The notes under the pieces were generated by a model. It worked only from the letters and a program-made list of their open reading frames with translations, ran no database searches and was not told the origin of the DNA. A DNA stretch of 7,387 bases from Candidatus Zixiibacteriota bacterium. Its GTDB lineage: Bacteria > Zixibacteria > MSB-5A5 > GN15 > PGXB01. The DNA lies in assembly GCA_020345705.1 (NCBI GenBank), contig CP070766.1:2490542-2497928 (forward strand), read 5' to 3'. The translations under genes were made by a program, and so were the position numbers. Shown here in pieces: positions 1 through 6,937 of this stretch (position 1 is the first letter of the stretch; every line of letters starts with the position of its first letter).

Positions 1-762
1 GATTCCTTCTCGGACGGCGGCCGGTTTCTGAATACAGGGGATGCCATAGACCACGCCCGTCAGGTGGTCGAAGAAGGCGCCGATATAATCGACGTCGGCG
101 GTGAATCCTCGCGTCCGGGTTCGGAGCCGGTGAGTCGGGAAACGGAATTAGCGAGGGTAATTCCGGTCATCGAGGGTATCCGGCGGTTTTCCGATTTGCC
201 GATATCAATCGACACTACCAAGGCGGAAGTAGCCGAAAAGGCACTTGCGGCAGGGGCAGACATCATAAACGACATTTCCGGCTTTCGATTTGACCAAAAT
301 ATGACAGAGGTCGCCGTCCTGCACCATACTCCGGTGATAGTGATGCATATGTTGGGCACGCCGAAATCCATGCAGGTTCAGCCGTGCTATGAGGACTGTA
401 TCAAAGAAATCAAGGAGTTTTTTTCCGAAAGGATCAACCATTGCGTTGAAAACGGCGTTGACAGGGATATGATCATTCTTGACCCCGGAATCGGCTTCGG
501 CAAAAGGCTTGAAGACAACCTGACAATTATAAAAAACCTGCGTGAGTTCAAGAGCCTCGGCTGCCCGCTGATGCTGGGAGCTTCGCGAAAATCGTTTATC
601 TCAATGGTTACCGGAATCGAGGGCAAGGCCGATAAAAGAATTGGAGGCTCGCTGGCGGCACTCCTGACGGCTCTGCGCAACGGCTGCGATATTATCCGCG
701 TGCATGATGTGGGCGAAACGATCGAATCAATAGAAGTGCTGAAGGCTATTGAGGAAGCATAG
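1..762 (+). CDS. folP: Dihydropteroate synthase, 5'-truncated by window edge
   Basis: Condenses 6-hydroxymethyl-7,8-dihydropterin diphosphate with p-aminobenzoate to give 7,8-dihydropteroate, the cytosolic step of folate synthesis that sulfonamides block. The frame is open from base 1, and 253 residues plus a TAG stop are visible. It begins inside the first family signature: DSFSDGG is present, but the preceding N-terminal strand (usually ILNVTP) lies outside, so roughly 15-30 residues are missing. The other TIM-barrel signatures follow in order: GGESSRPG (pABA/pterin loop, about 97-120), SIDTTKAEVA, GADIINDISG, MHMLGTPKSMQ, LDPGIGFGK (about 478-501), LGASRKSFI with the substrate-binding Lys and Ser (about 574-600), and the C-terminal RVHDV (about 697-711). 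An internal ATG does not exist where the frame could restart plausibly, so the true start is upstream of the window. cdaA starts 9 nt after the stop, so the two are probably co-transcribed. Nothing looks broken in the visible part. Confidence 0.97.
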   Translation, partial: DSFSDGGRFLNTGDAIDHARQVVEEGADIIDVGGESSRPGSEPVSRETELARVIPVIEGIRRFSDLPISIDTTKAEVAEKALAAGADIINDISGFRFDQNMTEVAVLHHTPVIVMHMLGTPKSMQVQPCYEDCIKEIKEFFSERINHCVENGVDRDMIILDPGIGFGKRLEDNLTIIKNLREFKSLGCPLMLGASRKSFISMVTGIEGKADKRIGGSLAALLTALRNGCDIIRVHDVGETIESIEVLKAIEEA

Positions 763-771
763 TAGAAGAAT

Positions 772-1533
772 ATGGAACTTTTCAAAATAGGATTCCTGTC
801 ATTTCGGTTGATCGACCTGATTGATGTTTTGATTGTGTCGTTCATTATTTATCGCCTTCTGGCTCTTATGAAAGGAACCCGCGCCGCCCAGATGGTGACC
901 GGCCTGGTTCTTATTTTCAGCGTCGCCTTTGTCTCCTTCTGGTTTCAGCTCGAGGGTCTGAGCTGGCTGTTTTCAAACCTGGCCACGGTCGGAATTATTG
1001 TTCTGGTCATTGTGTTTCAGCCGGAGCTGCGTTCAATGCTGGCCCAGATGGGCCACTCGCGCCTGTTTCAATACTTCATCCGTGTCGAGGAACGCAAATC
1101 CCTGAAAGAGATCGCCCGGGCCGCCGTCAGATTGTCGGAGCTTCGGTATGGCGGTCTCATGGTGATCGAGAAGGGAATCGGCCTGAAGAATTATATCGAA
1201 ACCGGCAAAAAGCTCAATGCCGAGCTTTCGGCGGAAATGGTGACGACCCTTTTCACACCATATACTCCGCTCCACGACGGCGCGGCTATCATCGTTGGGG
1301 AAATCATCTCGGCGGCGGCCTGCACACTGCCTATGACCCAGAATCCGAGATATCGGAAGCTCTACGGAATGCGTCATAAGGCGGCCATTGGCATCACCGA
1401 AATCTCAGATGCCATTGCGGTCATCGTTTCCGAAGAAACGGGAAGCATCTCCATTGCCTACAAAGGCTTCCTCGAACGAGATATTAACCGCGACGACGTC
1501 AAGTCGCGGCTGGCCGATTATCTGAAAAGGTAA
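772..1533 (+). CDS. cdaA: Membrane-bound diadenylate cyclase CdaA
   Basis: Makes cyclic di-AMP from two ATP. c-di-AMP is a second messenger that controls potassium and osmolyte transport and cell-wall homeostasis. The protein is 253 residues, close to the usual CdaA length. Three hydrophobic segments lie at about residues 12-33, 39-58 and 64-84, which is the CdaA membrane anchor. The cytosolic DAC domain runs from about 90 to 235. The catalytic DGA triplet is at 169-171 within TPLHDGAAII. The second nucleotide motif reads GMRHKAAIG with R201-H202-K203. Most family members have GTRHR there, so Met replaces Thr and Lys replaces the second Arg. Activity is likely but not guaranteed. The usual Firmicutes partners cdaR (YbbR) and glmM are not next to it; folP is 9 nt upstream. 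The ATG is preceded only by a weak purine-rich stretch (AGAAGA), which suggests translation coupled to folP. Confidence 0.96.
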   Translation: MELFKIGFLSFRLIDLIDVLIVSFIIYRLLALMKGTRAAQMVTGLVLIFSVAFVSFWFQLEGLSWLFSNLATVGIIVLVIVFQPELRSMLAQMGHSRLFQYFIRVEERKSLKEIARAAVRLSELRYGGLMVIEKGIGLKNYIETGKKLNAELSAEMVTTLFTPYTPLHDGAAIIVGEIISAAACTLPMTQNPRYRKLYGMRHKAAIGITEISDAIAVIVSEETGSISIAYKGFLERDINRDDVKSRLADYLKR

Positions 1534-1589
1534 GATTTCCGCCGTTGGCTCTCCCCATCTAAAATATGGCCTGAAGCGAGTGATTTTTG

Positions 1590-1595
1590 TATAAT
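1590..1595 (+). promoter_or_regulatory. Candidate -10 element of the obg promoter
   Basis: A perfect TATAAT lies in the 121-nt gap between cdaA and obg, directly preceded by TG. At 15-18 nt spacing I find no good -35 hexamer (TGGCCT at 1567-1572 is the 17-nt candidate, a poor match). It would give a start site near 1602 and a leader of about 53 nt before the obg ATG. It is the best-placed signal for starting a transcript running obg-dprA-ptsH and onward. A chance match is possible, because there is only one good hexamer. Confidence 0.4.
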
Positions 1596-1654
1596 ACCCG
1601 AATTGAATCCCCGGCAGCTTGGACCGGGTCCGGACAATACATCAGGCAATAAAG

Positions 1655-2635
1655 ATGTTTATTGATTACGCCGAGATAGAAGTTCGCGCCGGAAACGGCG
1701 GCCCTGGGTGCATCTCCTTCCATAGAGAGAAGTATGTCAGCAAGGGCGGTCCCGACGGCGGCGACGGAGGTCGAGGCGGTGACATAATATTTATTGCCGA
1801 CAGCAACCTGACAACCTTGCTTGATTTCAGATACAAAACAAAATACTCTTCAGAGAACGGTCATCCCGGTGAAGGCAGTCTCAAGACGGGCAAATCGGGC
1901 AAGTCGACTACAATCAGAGTCCCTGCCGGTACTATCATGAGGAATCTGGATACCGGCGATGTCATCGCCGATTTAAGCCGGGAGGGCCAGGAGATTGTCG
2001 TAGCGCAGGGTGGTCGCGGCGGCCACGGAAACGACTATTTCAAATCGGCGACGAATCAGACACCTCGTACGGCTGAAGATGGTCGGCCGGGAGATTATGT
2101 TCGTCTCGGACTGGAGTTGAAGCTCCTGGCCGACGTCGGGTTGGTTGGACTGCCCAACGCCGGGAAATCAACGGTGCTGGCCAGATTTTCGGCGGCCAGG
2201 CCAAAAATCGCCGATTATCCCTTTACCACCCTGATCCCCAATCTAGGCATTGTCAGACTGCGCGAGTATAAGGCCTTTGTGATGGCGGACATTCCCGGTA
2301 TCATAGAAGGGGCCTCGAAAGGCAAGGGACTCGGGATTGAGTTTCTCAAGCATATCCAAAGAACCAGGCTCATTGTTTATCTTATAGACGTCTTCGAAGG
2401 CAACATCGAGAAAACACTGCAGGTCCTTAAGAACGAACTGGGCGATTTTGATTCCGACCTGCTGAAACGCCCTTTCCTGGTGGTGCTCAACAAGATAGAC
2501 CTGCTCGATGATGTGACGTTAAAACTGGTTTCAAAAAAAGTCAGCCCGAATTATATTTTCTTTTCGGCAGCAACCGGAAAGGGCGAAAAGGAGCTCCTGA
2601 CCAGGATTGAAAATGAGCTCGACAGAGAAAAATAG
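1655..2635 (+). CDS. obg: Obg/CgtA family ribosome-assembly GTPase
   Basis: GTPase of the Obg family, associated with 50S subunit maturation and the (p)ppGpp stress response; cytosolic and ribosome-bound. The protein is 326 residues. Residues 1 to about 158 form the glycine-rich Obg fold, with GGPG near the N-terminus and a GGPDGGDGGRGG run that makes the type-II helices. The G domain follows: G1 GLPNAGKST at 165-173, a G2 region with PFTTL, G3 DIPG at 212-215, G4 NKID at 279-282 and G5 SAA at 304-306. The protein ends soon after G5, so the C-terminal OCT domain found in Firmicutes Obg is absent; many phyla have this shorter form. The chosen ATG gives the family-typical opening MFIDYAEI and has an AGG 8 nt upstream. 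A TTG 36 nt earlier is in frame but would add 12 unrelated residues and sits only about 17 nt from the proposed transcription start. The gene's end overlaps dprA by 23 nt. rplU-rpmA, its common neighbours, are not here. Confidence 0.98.
   Translation: MFIDYAEIEVRAGNGGPGCISFHREKYVSKGGPDGGDGGRGGDIIFIADSNLTTLLDFRYKTKYSSENGHPGEGSLKTGKSGKSTTIRVPAGTIMRNLDTGDVIADLSREGQEIVVAQGGRGGHGNDYFKSATNQTPRTAEDGRPGDYVRLGLELKLLADVGLVGLPNAGKSTVLARFSAARPKIADYPFTTLIPNLGIVRLREYKAFVMADIPGIIEGASKGKGLGIEFLKHIQRTRLIVYLIDVFEGNIEKTLQVLKNELGDFDSDLLKRPFLVVLNKIDLLDDVTLKLVSKKVSPNYIFFSAATGKGEKELLTRIENELDREK
2603..2606 (+). promoter_or_regulatory. Ribosome binding site of dprA inside the end of obg
   Basis: AGGA ends 6 nt before the ATG at 2613. 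It supports that ATG over the in-frame TTG at 2607, which would begin directly after the AGGA and leave no spacer. Because it lies within obg, dprA translation is probably coupled to obg. Confidence 0.6.
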
Positions 2636-3722
2636 GCGGCAAAAACTTGCTGACCTGATTGCGCTGTACAGCATTGACGGTATCGGCGCGACCCGATTCT
2701 ATCAACTGGTGGAGGCATTCGGTTCGGCGACCGCTGTCCTCGACGCCTCAATCAGCACCTTAACCGATGTCCCCGGCATCGGGCGGGAAACCGCCTCCAA
2801 AATAAGGGAACAGCAGAACCGGGATGAGGCCGCCGGCATTGTTGAGAAAATTTCCAAAGGTGACTGGAAGTTCTATCTGTACGATGAACCCGGGTATCCG
2901 GAACCGCTTAAGAATATCGCCGACCGGCCGCCGTACCTGTTCTGTATGGGTTGCTACTCCGAGGCGGACGCCGACGCCATCGCCATTGTCGGCTCCCGAT
3001 CGGCCTCCGATGAAGGCCGCGCCTTTGCCTCAAAACTGGCTTCAGAACTGGTCCAAAGCGGCGTCACCATCGTTTCCGGGATGGCGCGCGGTATCGATAC
3101 TGCTGCACATCGCGGTGCCCTCAATGCCGACGGCAGAACCATCGCGGTTTTCGGTTCTTCGCTGGACATTATTTATCCGCCCGAAAGCCGGGAGTTCGCC
3201 GGAAAAATTGCGCAATCAGGATGTGTCTTCTCAGAGTTTCTCCCCGGGACTCAGCCGCTGGGGCCGAATTTCCCCAGGCGGAACAGGATTATCTCCGGAC
3301 TCTCCCAGGGCGTAATAGTCATCGAAGCGGCGGAGCGATCGGGGGCTCTTTCGACGGCCTCGCATGCCCTGCGTCAGAACCGGGAGGTTTTCGCCGTTCC
3401 GGGCTCGCCGAGACATGAAACAAGCAAGGGGACGAACAGACTTATAAAAAACGGCGCAACACTGCTGACATCACTTGACGACGTCTTCGCGGAATTGCCG
3501 CGCCTGAAGGGTGAAGTCAAAGTAAAACGGGCACAGAAGATTGATGATCTAACCGATTCTGAAAGAGACATTCTGCACGTATTCTCAGACGGACCGGTAC
3601 ACATTGACGTGCTCTCCCGTGAACTGAATACTCCCGTGCCCGACTTGATGCAATTACTCCTGGCACTCGAACTGAAAGGGATCGTTAAAGAGTTGTCGGG
3701 AAAGCGGTACATCCTTACGTAG
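2613..3722 (+). CDS. dprA: DNA-processing protein DprA (Smf)
   Basis: Binds incoming single-stranded DNA during natural transformation, displaces SSB and loads RecA; it is also widespread in species not known to be competent. The protein is 369 residues, the full three-domain form. Residues about 12-67 are a helix-hairpin-helix/SAM-like domain with two GIG turns (SIDGIGA and VPGIGRE). The Rossmann-like DprA domain covers about 85-300: GSR at 127-129, SGMARGID at 155-162, FPRRNRIISG at 220-229 with the basic DNA-binding cluster R222, R223 and R225, and SGALSTA at 243-249. A C-terminal winged-helix domain spans about 313-369 (from LTDSERD), as in Helicobacter- and proteobacteria-type DprA. The motif usually written GTGLD reads GSSLD here, a mild change. 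The gene overlaps obg by 23 nt and ptsH begins 9 nt after its stop, so it sits in the middle of a housekeeping transcript with no competence gene beside it. Confidence 0.97.
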   Translation: MSSTEKNRRQKLADLIALYSIDGIGATRFYQLVEAFGSATAVLDASISTLTDVPGIGRETASKIREQQNRDEAAGIVEKISKGDWKFYLYDEPGYPEPLKNIADRPPYLFCMGCYSEADADAIAIVGSRSASDEGRAFASKLASELVQSGVTIVSGMARGIDTAAHRGALNADGRTIAVFGSSLDIIYPPESREFAGKIAQSGCVFSEFLPGTQPLGPNFPRRNRIISGLSQGVIVIEAAERSGALSTASHALRQNREVFAVPGSPRHETSKGTNRLIKNGATLLTSLDDVFAELPRLKGEVKVKRAQKIDDLTDSERDILHVFSDGPVHIDVLSRELNTPVPDLMQLLLALELKGIVKELSGKRYILT

Positions 3723-3731
3723 TTTCTGCAA

Positions 3732-4007
3732 ATGATCGAAAAATCGGTTAAGGTTATAAATAGACTCGGAATGCATGCCCGCCCATCGGCGATGTTCGTC
3801 ACCCATGCCTCCAGATTCAAATCCGAGGTCTTCATCGAGAAAGACGGACTCAAGGTGAACGGGAAATCGATTATGGGGGTCATGATGCTGGCCGCGGAGA
3901 AGGGGGCGACTCTGATCATTTCGGCGGAAGGGGAAGACGAGCACGTGGCCGTTGATGATCTGACCGGGCTGATTAAGTCGGGCTTTGGGGAGTTAAAAAA
4001 TTTATAA
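3732..4007 (+). CDS. ptsH: Phosphocarrier protein HPr of the PTS
   Basis: Small cytosolic carrier that takes a phosphoryl group from enzyme I on His15 and passes it to EIIA domains or to regulatory targets. It has 91 residues, the usual size. His15 is in GMHARPS (13-19), and the second signature NGKSIMGVMML begins at Asn43 with Ser46 in place. Ser46 is the site used by HPr kinase/phosphorylase (HprK) where that enzyme exists, so an hprK gene elsewhere in the genome is expected (inference). The gene starts 9 nt after dprA and has no recognisable Shine-Dalgarno sequence before its ATG (the preceding bases are TTTCTGCAA), which suggests translational coupling to dprA or a leaderless-like weak start. 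ptsI follows after 66 nt. Confidence 0.97.
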   Translation: MIEKSVKVINRLGMHARPSAMFVTHASRFKSEVFIEKDGLKVNGKSIMGVMMLAAEKGATLIISAEGEDEHVAVDDLTGLIKSGFGELKNL

Positions 4008-4012
4008 TTTAG

Positions 4013-4041
4013 TTGCGCCGGGTATTGGGTGAATTTATTAT
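4013..4041 (+). promoter_or_regulatory. Weak internal promoter candidate before ptsI
   Basis: TTGCGC at 4013-4018 and TATTAT at 4036-4041 are separated by 17 nt within the 66-nt ptsH-ptsI gap. The -10 matches consensus at 5 of 6 positions, the -35 at only 3 of 6. Initiation near 4048 would place a short leader before the ATG at 4074. AT-rich gaps produce such matches by chance, so this is a suggestion only. Confidence 0.2.
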
Positions 4042-4073
4042 CACTAAAGGCTCTGCATAAAAACGATACTGCC

Positions 4074-5813
4074 ATGAAAAAGACACTGAAATTAAAGGGC
4101 GTTGCGGCATGCCCGGGGCTGACCTTCGGTGAGGCCCGAGTGGTGTACAGCTGGGAACAGGCCATCGAGGAAAGGGAAATTTCCGAACTCGAGGTCGAAG
4201 AGGAATATGCCCGGCTTGATGGCGCCGTCAAAGAGACCCTGGTAGAGCTTGAGAAATTCAAAGAGTCCGCCGGCAAGCTCATCGGCGGGCCGGTGGCCAA
4301 AATCTTCGAAAGCCAGTGGATGATCGCCTCGGATCAGGAGTTTCTCAAGAACGTTAAGGCAGAGATAAAAGCATCCCGCAAGAGCGCCGAATATGTTTAC
4401 AGTCTGCTGGTCGAGAAGGCGGTTGCCCCTCTCAGGTTTTCCAAAGATCGCTACATGCGGCAGATGGTCGTGGACATCGAAGCGGTCTCGAATAGAATCC
4501 TCAGACGTCTCACCGGCCAGACGATCCGCCACATCGGCCAGGCGCCTCAGGGTTGCATCTTTATCGGCAAGATCTTTTCCCCCGCCGAGGTCATGAATCT
4601 CTTTGAGAGAAAGGCCAAAGCCATTATCACCACCAGCGGTGGCGTCAACTCCCACATGGCGTTGATAGCCCGCTCGCTGTTGATTCCGACGGTCGTGGGC
4701 GTTCCCCAGGCGCACTTGAAAATCTCCACCGGAGATCGTCTCATAGTCGACGGTGACAAAGGCCTGGTCACCGTTCATCCCCTTCAGGAGGAGTGGAACG
4801 AACTGCGGAAAAAGAAGGCCCGGGTCACGGCGCTTCAGATACTCAAACTGGATAAGCTGCCGTATTTCCCTCCCATTACCGCTGATAATGTTGATATTGA
4901 CGTCGCGGCCAACATCGATCTGCCCGGGCCGGTCGATCAGGTCCTGGCCGAGCACCGCGTCGGGATTGGTCTGTACCGAACCGAGTTCATCTATCTCCAG
5001 AACGGAAGATTCCCCCCCGAAGAAAAGCAATTTCGGATCTATGATTCCGTTGCCGAAAGATACCATCCCCGCCCGGTGGTTATCAGAACGTTTGACCTTG
5101 GCTCGGATAAATTCTACAGTACCGATAACCACGTCAGGGAGAACAACCCGGCCCTCGGCTGGCGCGGTATTCGGGCATCGCTTGACATGCCCAATATTTT
5201 CAGGGATCAGGTCCGCGCGATACTGCGCGCGTCCGTGCGCGGAAACGTCAAAATGCTGATTCCCATGATCGCCGACATCTCCGAGCTGAGGCGGGCGCTG
5301 CGAGCGATAAAACGGGCAATGATGGAACTCAAGAAACGAGGGAACGGCTTTAATGAGGATATTGAAGTCGGTGTCATGATTGAGGTGCCGTCGGCCGCCC
5401 TTGCCGCCGACACGCTGGCCGATAAGGTCTCTTTCTTCTCGGTCGGCTCTAATGATCTGACACAGTACACCCTGGCGGCCGATCGCGACAATCAGAAGCT
5501 CGCCAAGATATATAATCCGCTCCACCCCGGAGTCCTCAGATTGATTAGAATGACGATTGATGCTGCCAGGAATCACAACATCCCGGTAACAATGTGTGGG
5601 GAGATGTCCGGCGACGTTTTGACCGTACCGTTGCTGATGGGCATGGGCATAAGCCAGTTTTCCATGAACCCCTCCAAGCTGTACGACGTGTGCAATCTAA
5701 TACCCAAAATCAAGTATTCCGACACGGTAAGTATAGCCGAGAACGCCTTGCGCATGAAAACATTGAAAGAAATCGAAAATCTGTTATTTGAATACAACAA
5801 GTCATTAAGGTAA
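4074..5813 (+). CDS. ptsI: Phosphoenolpyruvate-protein phosphotransferase (PTS enzyme I)
   Basis: Cytosolic enzyme I: autophosphorylates from PEP and phosphorylates HPr on His15. It has 579 residues, near the usual 575. The N-terminal helical HPr-binding and swivelling phosphohistidine region is about 1-230, with the phospho-accepting histidine H194 in GGVNSHMALIARS. The PEP-binding TIM barrel is about 255-570. By comparison with E. coli EI, R302 (GLYRTEF), R338 (RTFDLGSDK), E437 (MIEVPS), D461 (GSNDLTQY) and C508 (CGEMSGD) correspond to R296, R332, E431, D455 and C502, so the catalytic set is complete. The residue after the active histidine is Met, where most EI proteins have Ser, Thr or Ala. 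The ATG was chosen because MKKTLKLKGVAACPGLTFG matches the family start; a GTG at 4029 in frame would add 15 unrelated residues. There are no fused GAF or EIIA domains, so this is classic EI rather than PtsP. The isomerase gene starts 5 nt after the stop. Confidence 0.97.
   Translation: MKKTLKLKGVAACPGLTFGEARVVYSWEQAIEEREISELEVEEEYARLDGAVKETLVELEKFKESAGKLIGGPVAKIFESQWMIASDQEFLKNVKAEIKASRKSAEYVYSLLVEKAVAPLRFSKDRYMRQMVVDIEAVSNRILRRLTGQTIRHIGQAPQGCIFIGKIFSPAEVMNLFERKAKAIITTSGGVNSHMALIARSLLIPTVVGVPQAHLKISTGDRLIVDGDKGLVTVHPLQEEWNELRKKKARVTALQILKLDKLPYFPPITADNVDIDVAANIDLPGPVDQVLAEHRVGIGLYRTEFIYLQNGRFPPEEKQFRIYDSVAERYHPRPVVIRTFDLGSDKFYSTDNHVRENNPALGWRGIRASLDMPNIFRDQVRAILRASVRGNVKMLIPMIADISELRRALRAIKRAMMELKKRGNGFNEDIEVGVMIEVPSAALAADTLADKVSFFSVGSNDLTQYTLAADRDNQKLAKIYNPLHPGVLRLIRMTIDAARNHNIPVTMCGEMSGDVLTVPLLMGMGISQFSMNPSKLYDVCNLIPKIKYSDTVSIAENALRMKTLKEIENLLFEYNKSLR
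5807..5810 (+). promoter_or_regulatory. Ribosome binding site of the isomerase gene
   Basis: AAGG forms the last sense bases of ptsI and lies 8 nt before the ATG at 5819. It supports that start and implies translation coupled to ptsI termination. Confidence 0.5.
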
Positions 5814-5818
5814 GAAAG

Positions 5819-6937
5819 ATGACTACAATTGAGACGAAAGATAATATAAAACATGCCGATTTCGCCGAATTGGCAGACAGGCTTGATTCAAGCGAAAATA
5901 TCAGATCGCTTGATCCCGCGGGGATGTACGACAAGATATACCACTTCCCCCAGCAACTTGAACAGGCGGTCGAGATCGGCGGCCGAATTGAACTCCCTGC
6001 TGAATTCGGGCGAAATTTCAGAAGTTTAATCGTGGCCGGGATGGGGGGATCGGCTATCGGCGGCGATCTGGTCAGATCGTATCTATCCGACCGTCTCAGG
6101 ATACCGTTTGTGGTGTGCCGTAATTATCGCTTGCCCGATTTTGTCGATGAAAACTCACTTGTCATTGTGTCGTCTTATTCGGGAAACACGGAGGAAACTC
6201 TGGCCGCATTTGATGACGCGACAAAGCGCGGGGCCACGATAGCCTGCATCACCACCGGAGGTGAGCTGGGTAAGCTGGCCCAGCGGCACAAATTGCTCCT
6301 GGTGAAACTTCCCGAGGGCTACCAGCCGAGGGCGGCCCTTGGATTTTCCTTCGTGCCGCTCCTGATACTGATTTCCAAAATGGGGCTGGTCGGAAGCGTT
6401 GATGATGATCTTAAGGAGCTAATCAGAGGCCTTAAATCATATCGTGACACTTATTCGACAGAAACCGGGGCGGACAAGAATCCGGCCAAGCTTCTGGCCA
6501 TAAAGCTCTATAACAGGATTCCGATAATCTACACCGGCCCGGAACTGACCGACGTCGTGGGCACTCGCTGGAAGGGCCAGATCTGCGAAAATGCCAAGGC
6601 CCTGGCCTTCAACAACCAGTTCCCGGAGTTCAATCACAACGAGCTGGTCGGGTGGAACGTGATCGAGGCTTGCCGGGATAAGCTTGTTGTTCTCTGTCTG
6701 AGGGACGGCGATGACCATGACAGGGTACAGCTTCGGATGTCAATCGTCAGGGATATTATTGACAAGCTTCACGTGGAGGTGATTAATGTGCTCTCGCAGG
6801 GCGATTTCGCTCTGGGAAGAATGTTTTCACTCATCCAGCTTGGCGATTTCACTTCGTTCTATCTGGCGGTATTGAATAAGGTTGACCCGTCACCGGTTAA
6901 AGTGATTGATTATTTGAAAGAGGAGCTCAAGAAATAA
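5819..6937 (+). CDS. Bifunctional phosphoglucose/phosphomannose isomerase (SIS family)
   Basis: Interconverts fructose-6-phosphate with glucose-6-phosphate and with mannose-6-phosphate, joining glycolysis or gluconeogenesis to mannose/GDP-mannose supply; cytosolic. It has 372 residues with two SIS (sugar isomerase) domains. The first carries GMGGSAIGG at 74-82 and the phosphate-binding SYSGNTEET at 119-127. PRAALGF at 170-176 precedes the second. The catalytic pair proposed for the Pyrobaculum enzyme (Glu203 and His219, 16 residues apart) matches E257 in CENAK and H273 in FPEFNHNE, also 16 apart. The C-terminus has DPSPV followed by a Lys-rich helix. The protein is longer than the roughly 300-residue archaeal form, with about 30 extra N-terminal residues before LDPAGMYDKI. 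Classical Pgi is much larger and lacks these motifs. It lies 5 nt behind ptsI, so it is almost certainly in the same transcript. Pure Pgi or pure Pmi activity cannot be excluded from sequence alone. Confidence 0.92.
   Translation: MTTIETKDNIKHADFAELADRLDSSENIRSLDPAGMYDKIYHFPQQLEQAVEIGGRIELPAEFGRNFRSLIVAGMGGSAIGGDLVRSYLSDRLRIPFVVCRNYRLPDFVDENSLVIVSSYSGNTEETLAAFDDATKRGATIACITTGGELGKLAQRHKLLLVKLPEGYQPRAALGFSFVPLLILISKMGLVGSVDDDLKELIRGLKSYRDTYSTETGADKNPAKLLAIKLYNRIPIIYTGPELTDVVGTRWKGQICENAKALAFNNQFPEFNHNELVGWNVIEACRDKLVVLCLRDGDDHDRVQLRMSIVRDIIDKLHVEVINVLSQGDFALGRMFSLIQLGDFTSFYLAVLNKVDPSPVKVIDYLKEELKK

Noticed and set aside
1619..1654. TTG start giving a 12-residue extension of Obg
   Set aside because: The extension is not part of the Obg family, the ATG at 1655 gives the typical N-terminus, and the TTG sits too close to the likely transcription start.
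4029..4073. GTG start giving a 15-residue extension of EI
   Set aside because: The family N-terminus begins at the ATG at 4074 and the added residues resemble nothing in EI proteins.
3374..4300. A 308-codon minus-strand frame across dprA, ptsH and ptsI
   Set aside because: It overlaps three well-supported genes. Its product is rich in Ser and Phe with no recognisable motif, as expected for an antisense shadow.
4092..5576. A 494-codon open frame on the minus strand, opposite ptsI
   Set aside because: It lies fully inside a gene with a complete EI catalytic set. Its translation matches no family I recognise and shows no domain pattern. Long antisense frames are common in codon-biased GC-rich genes.
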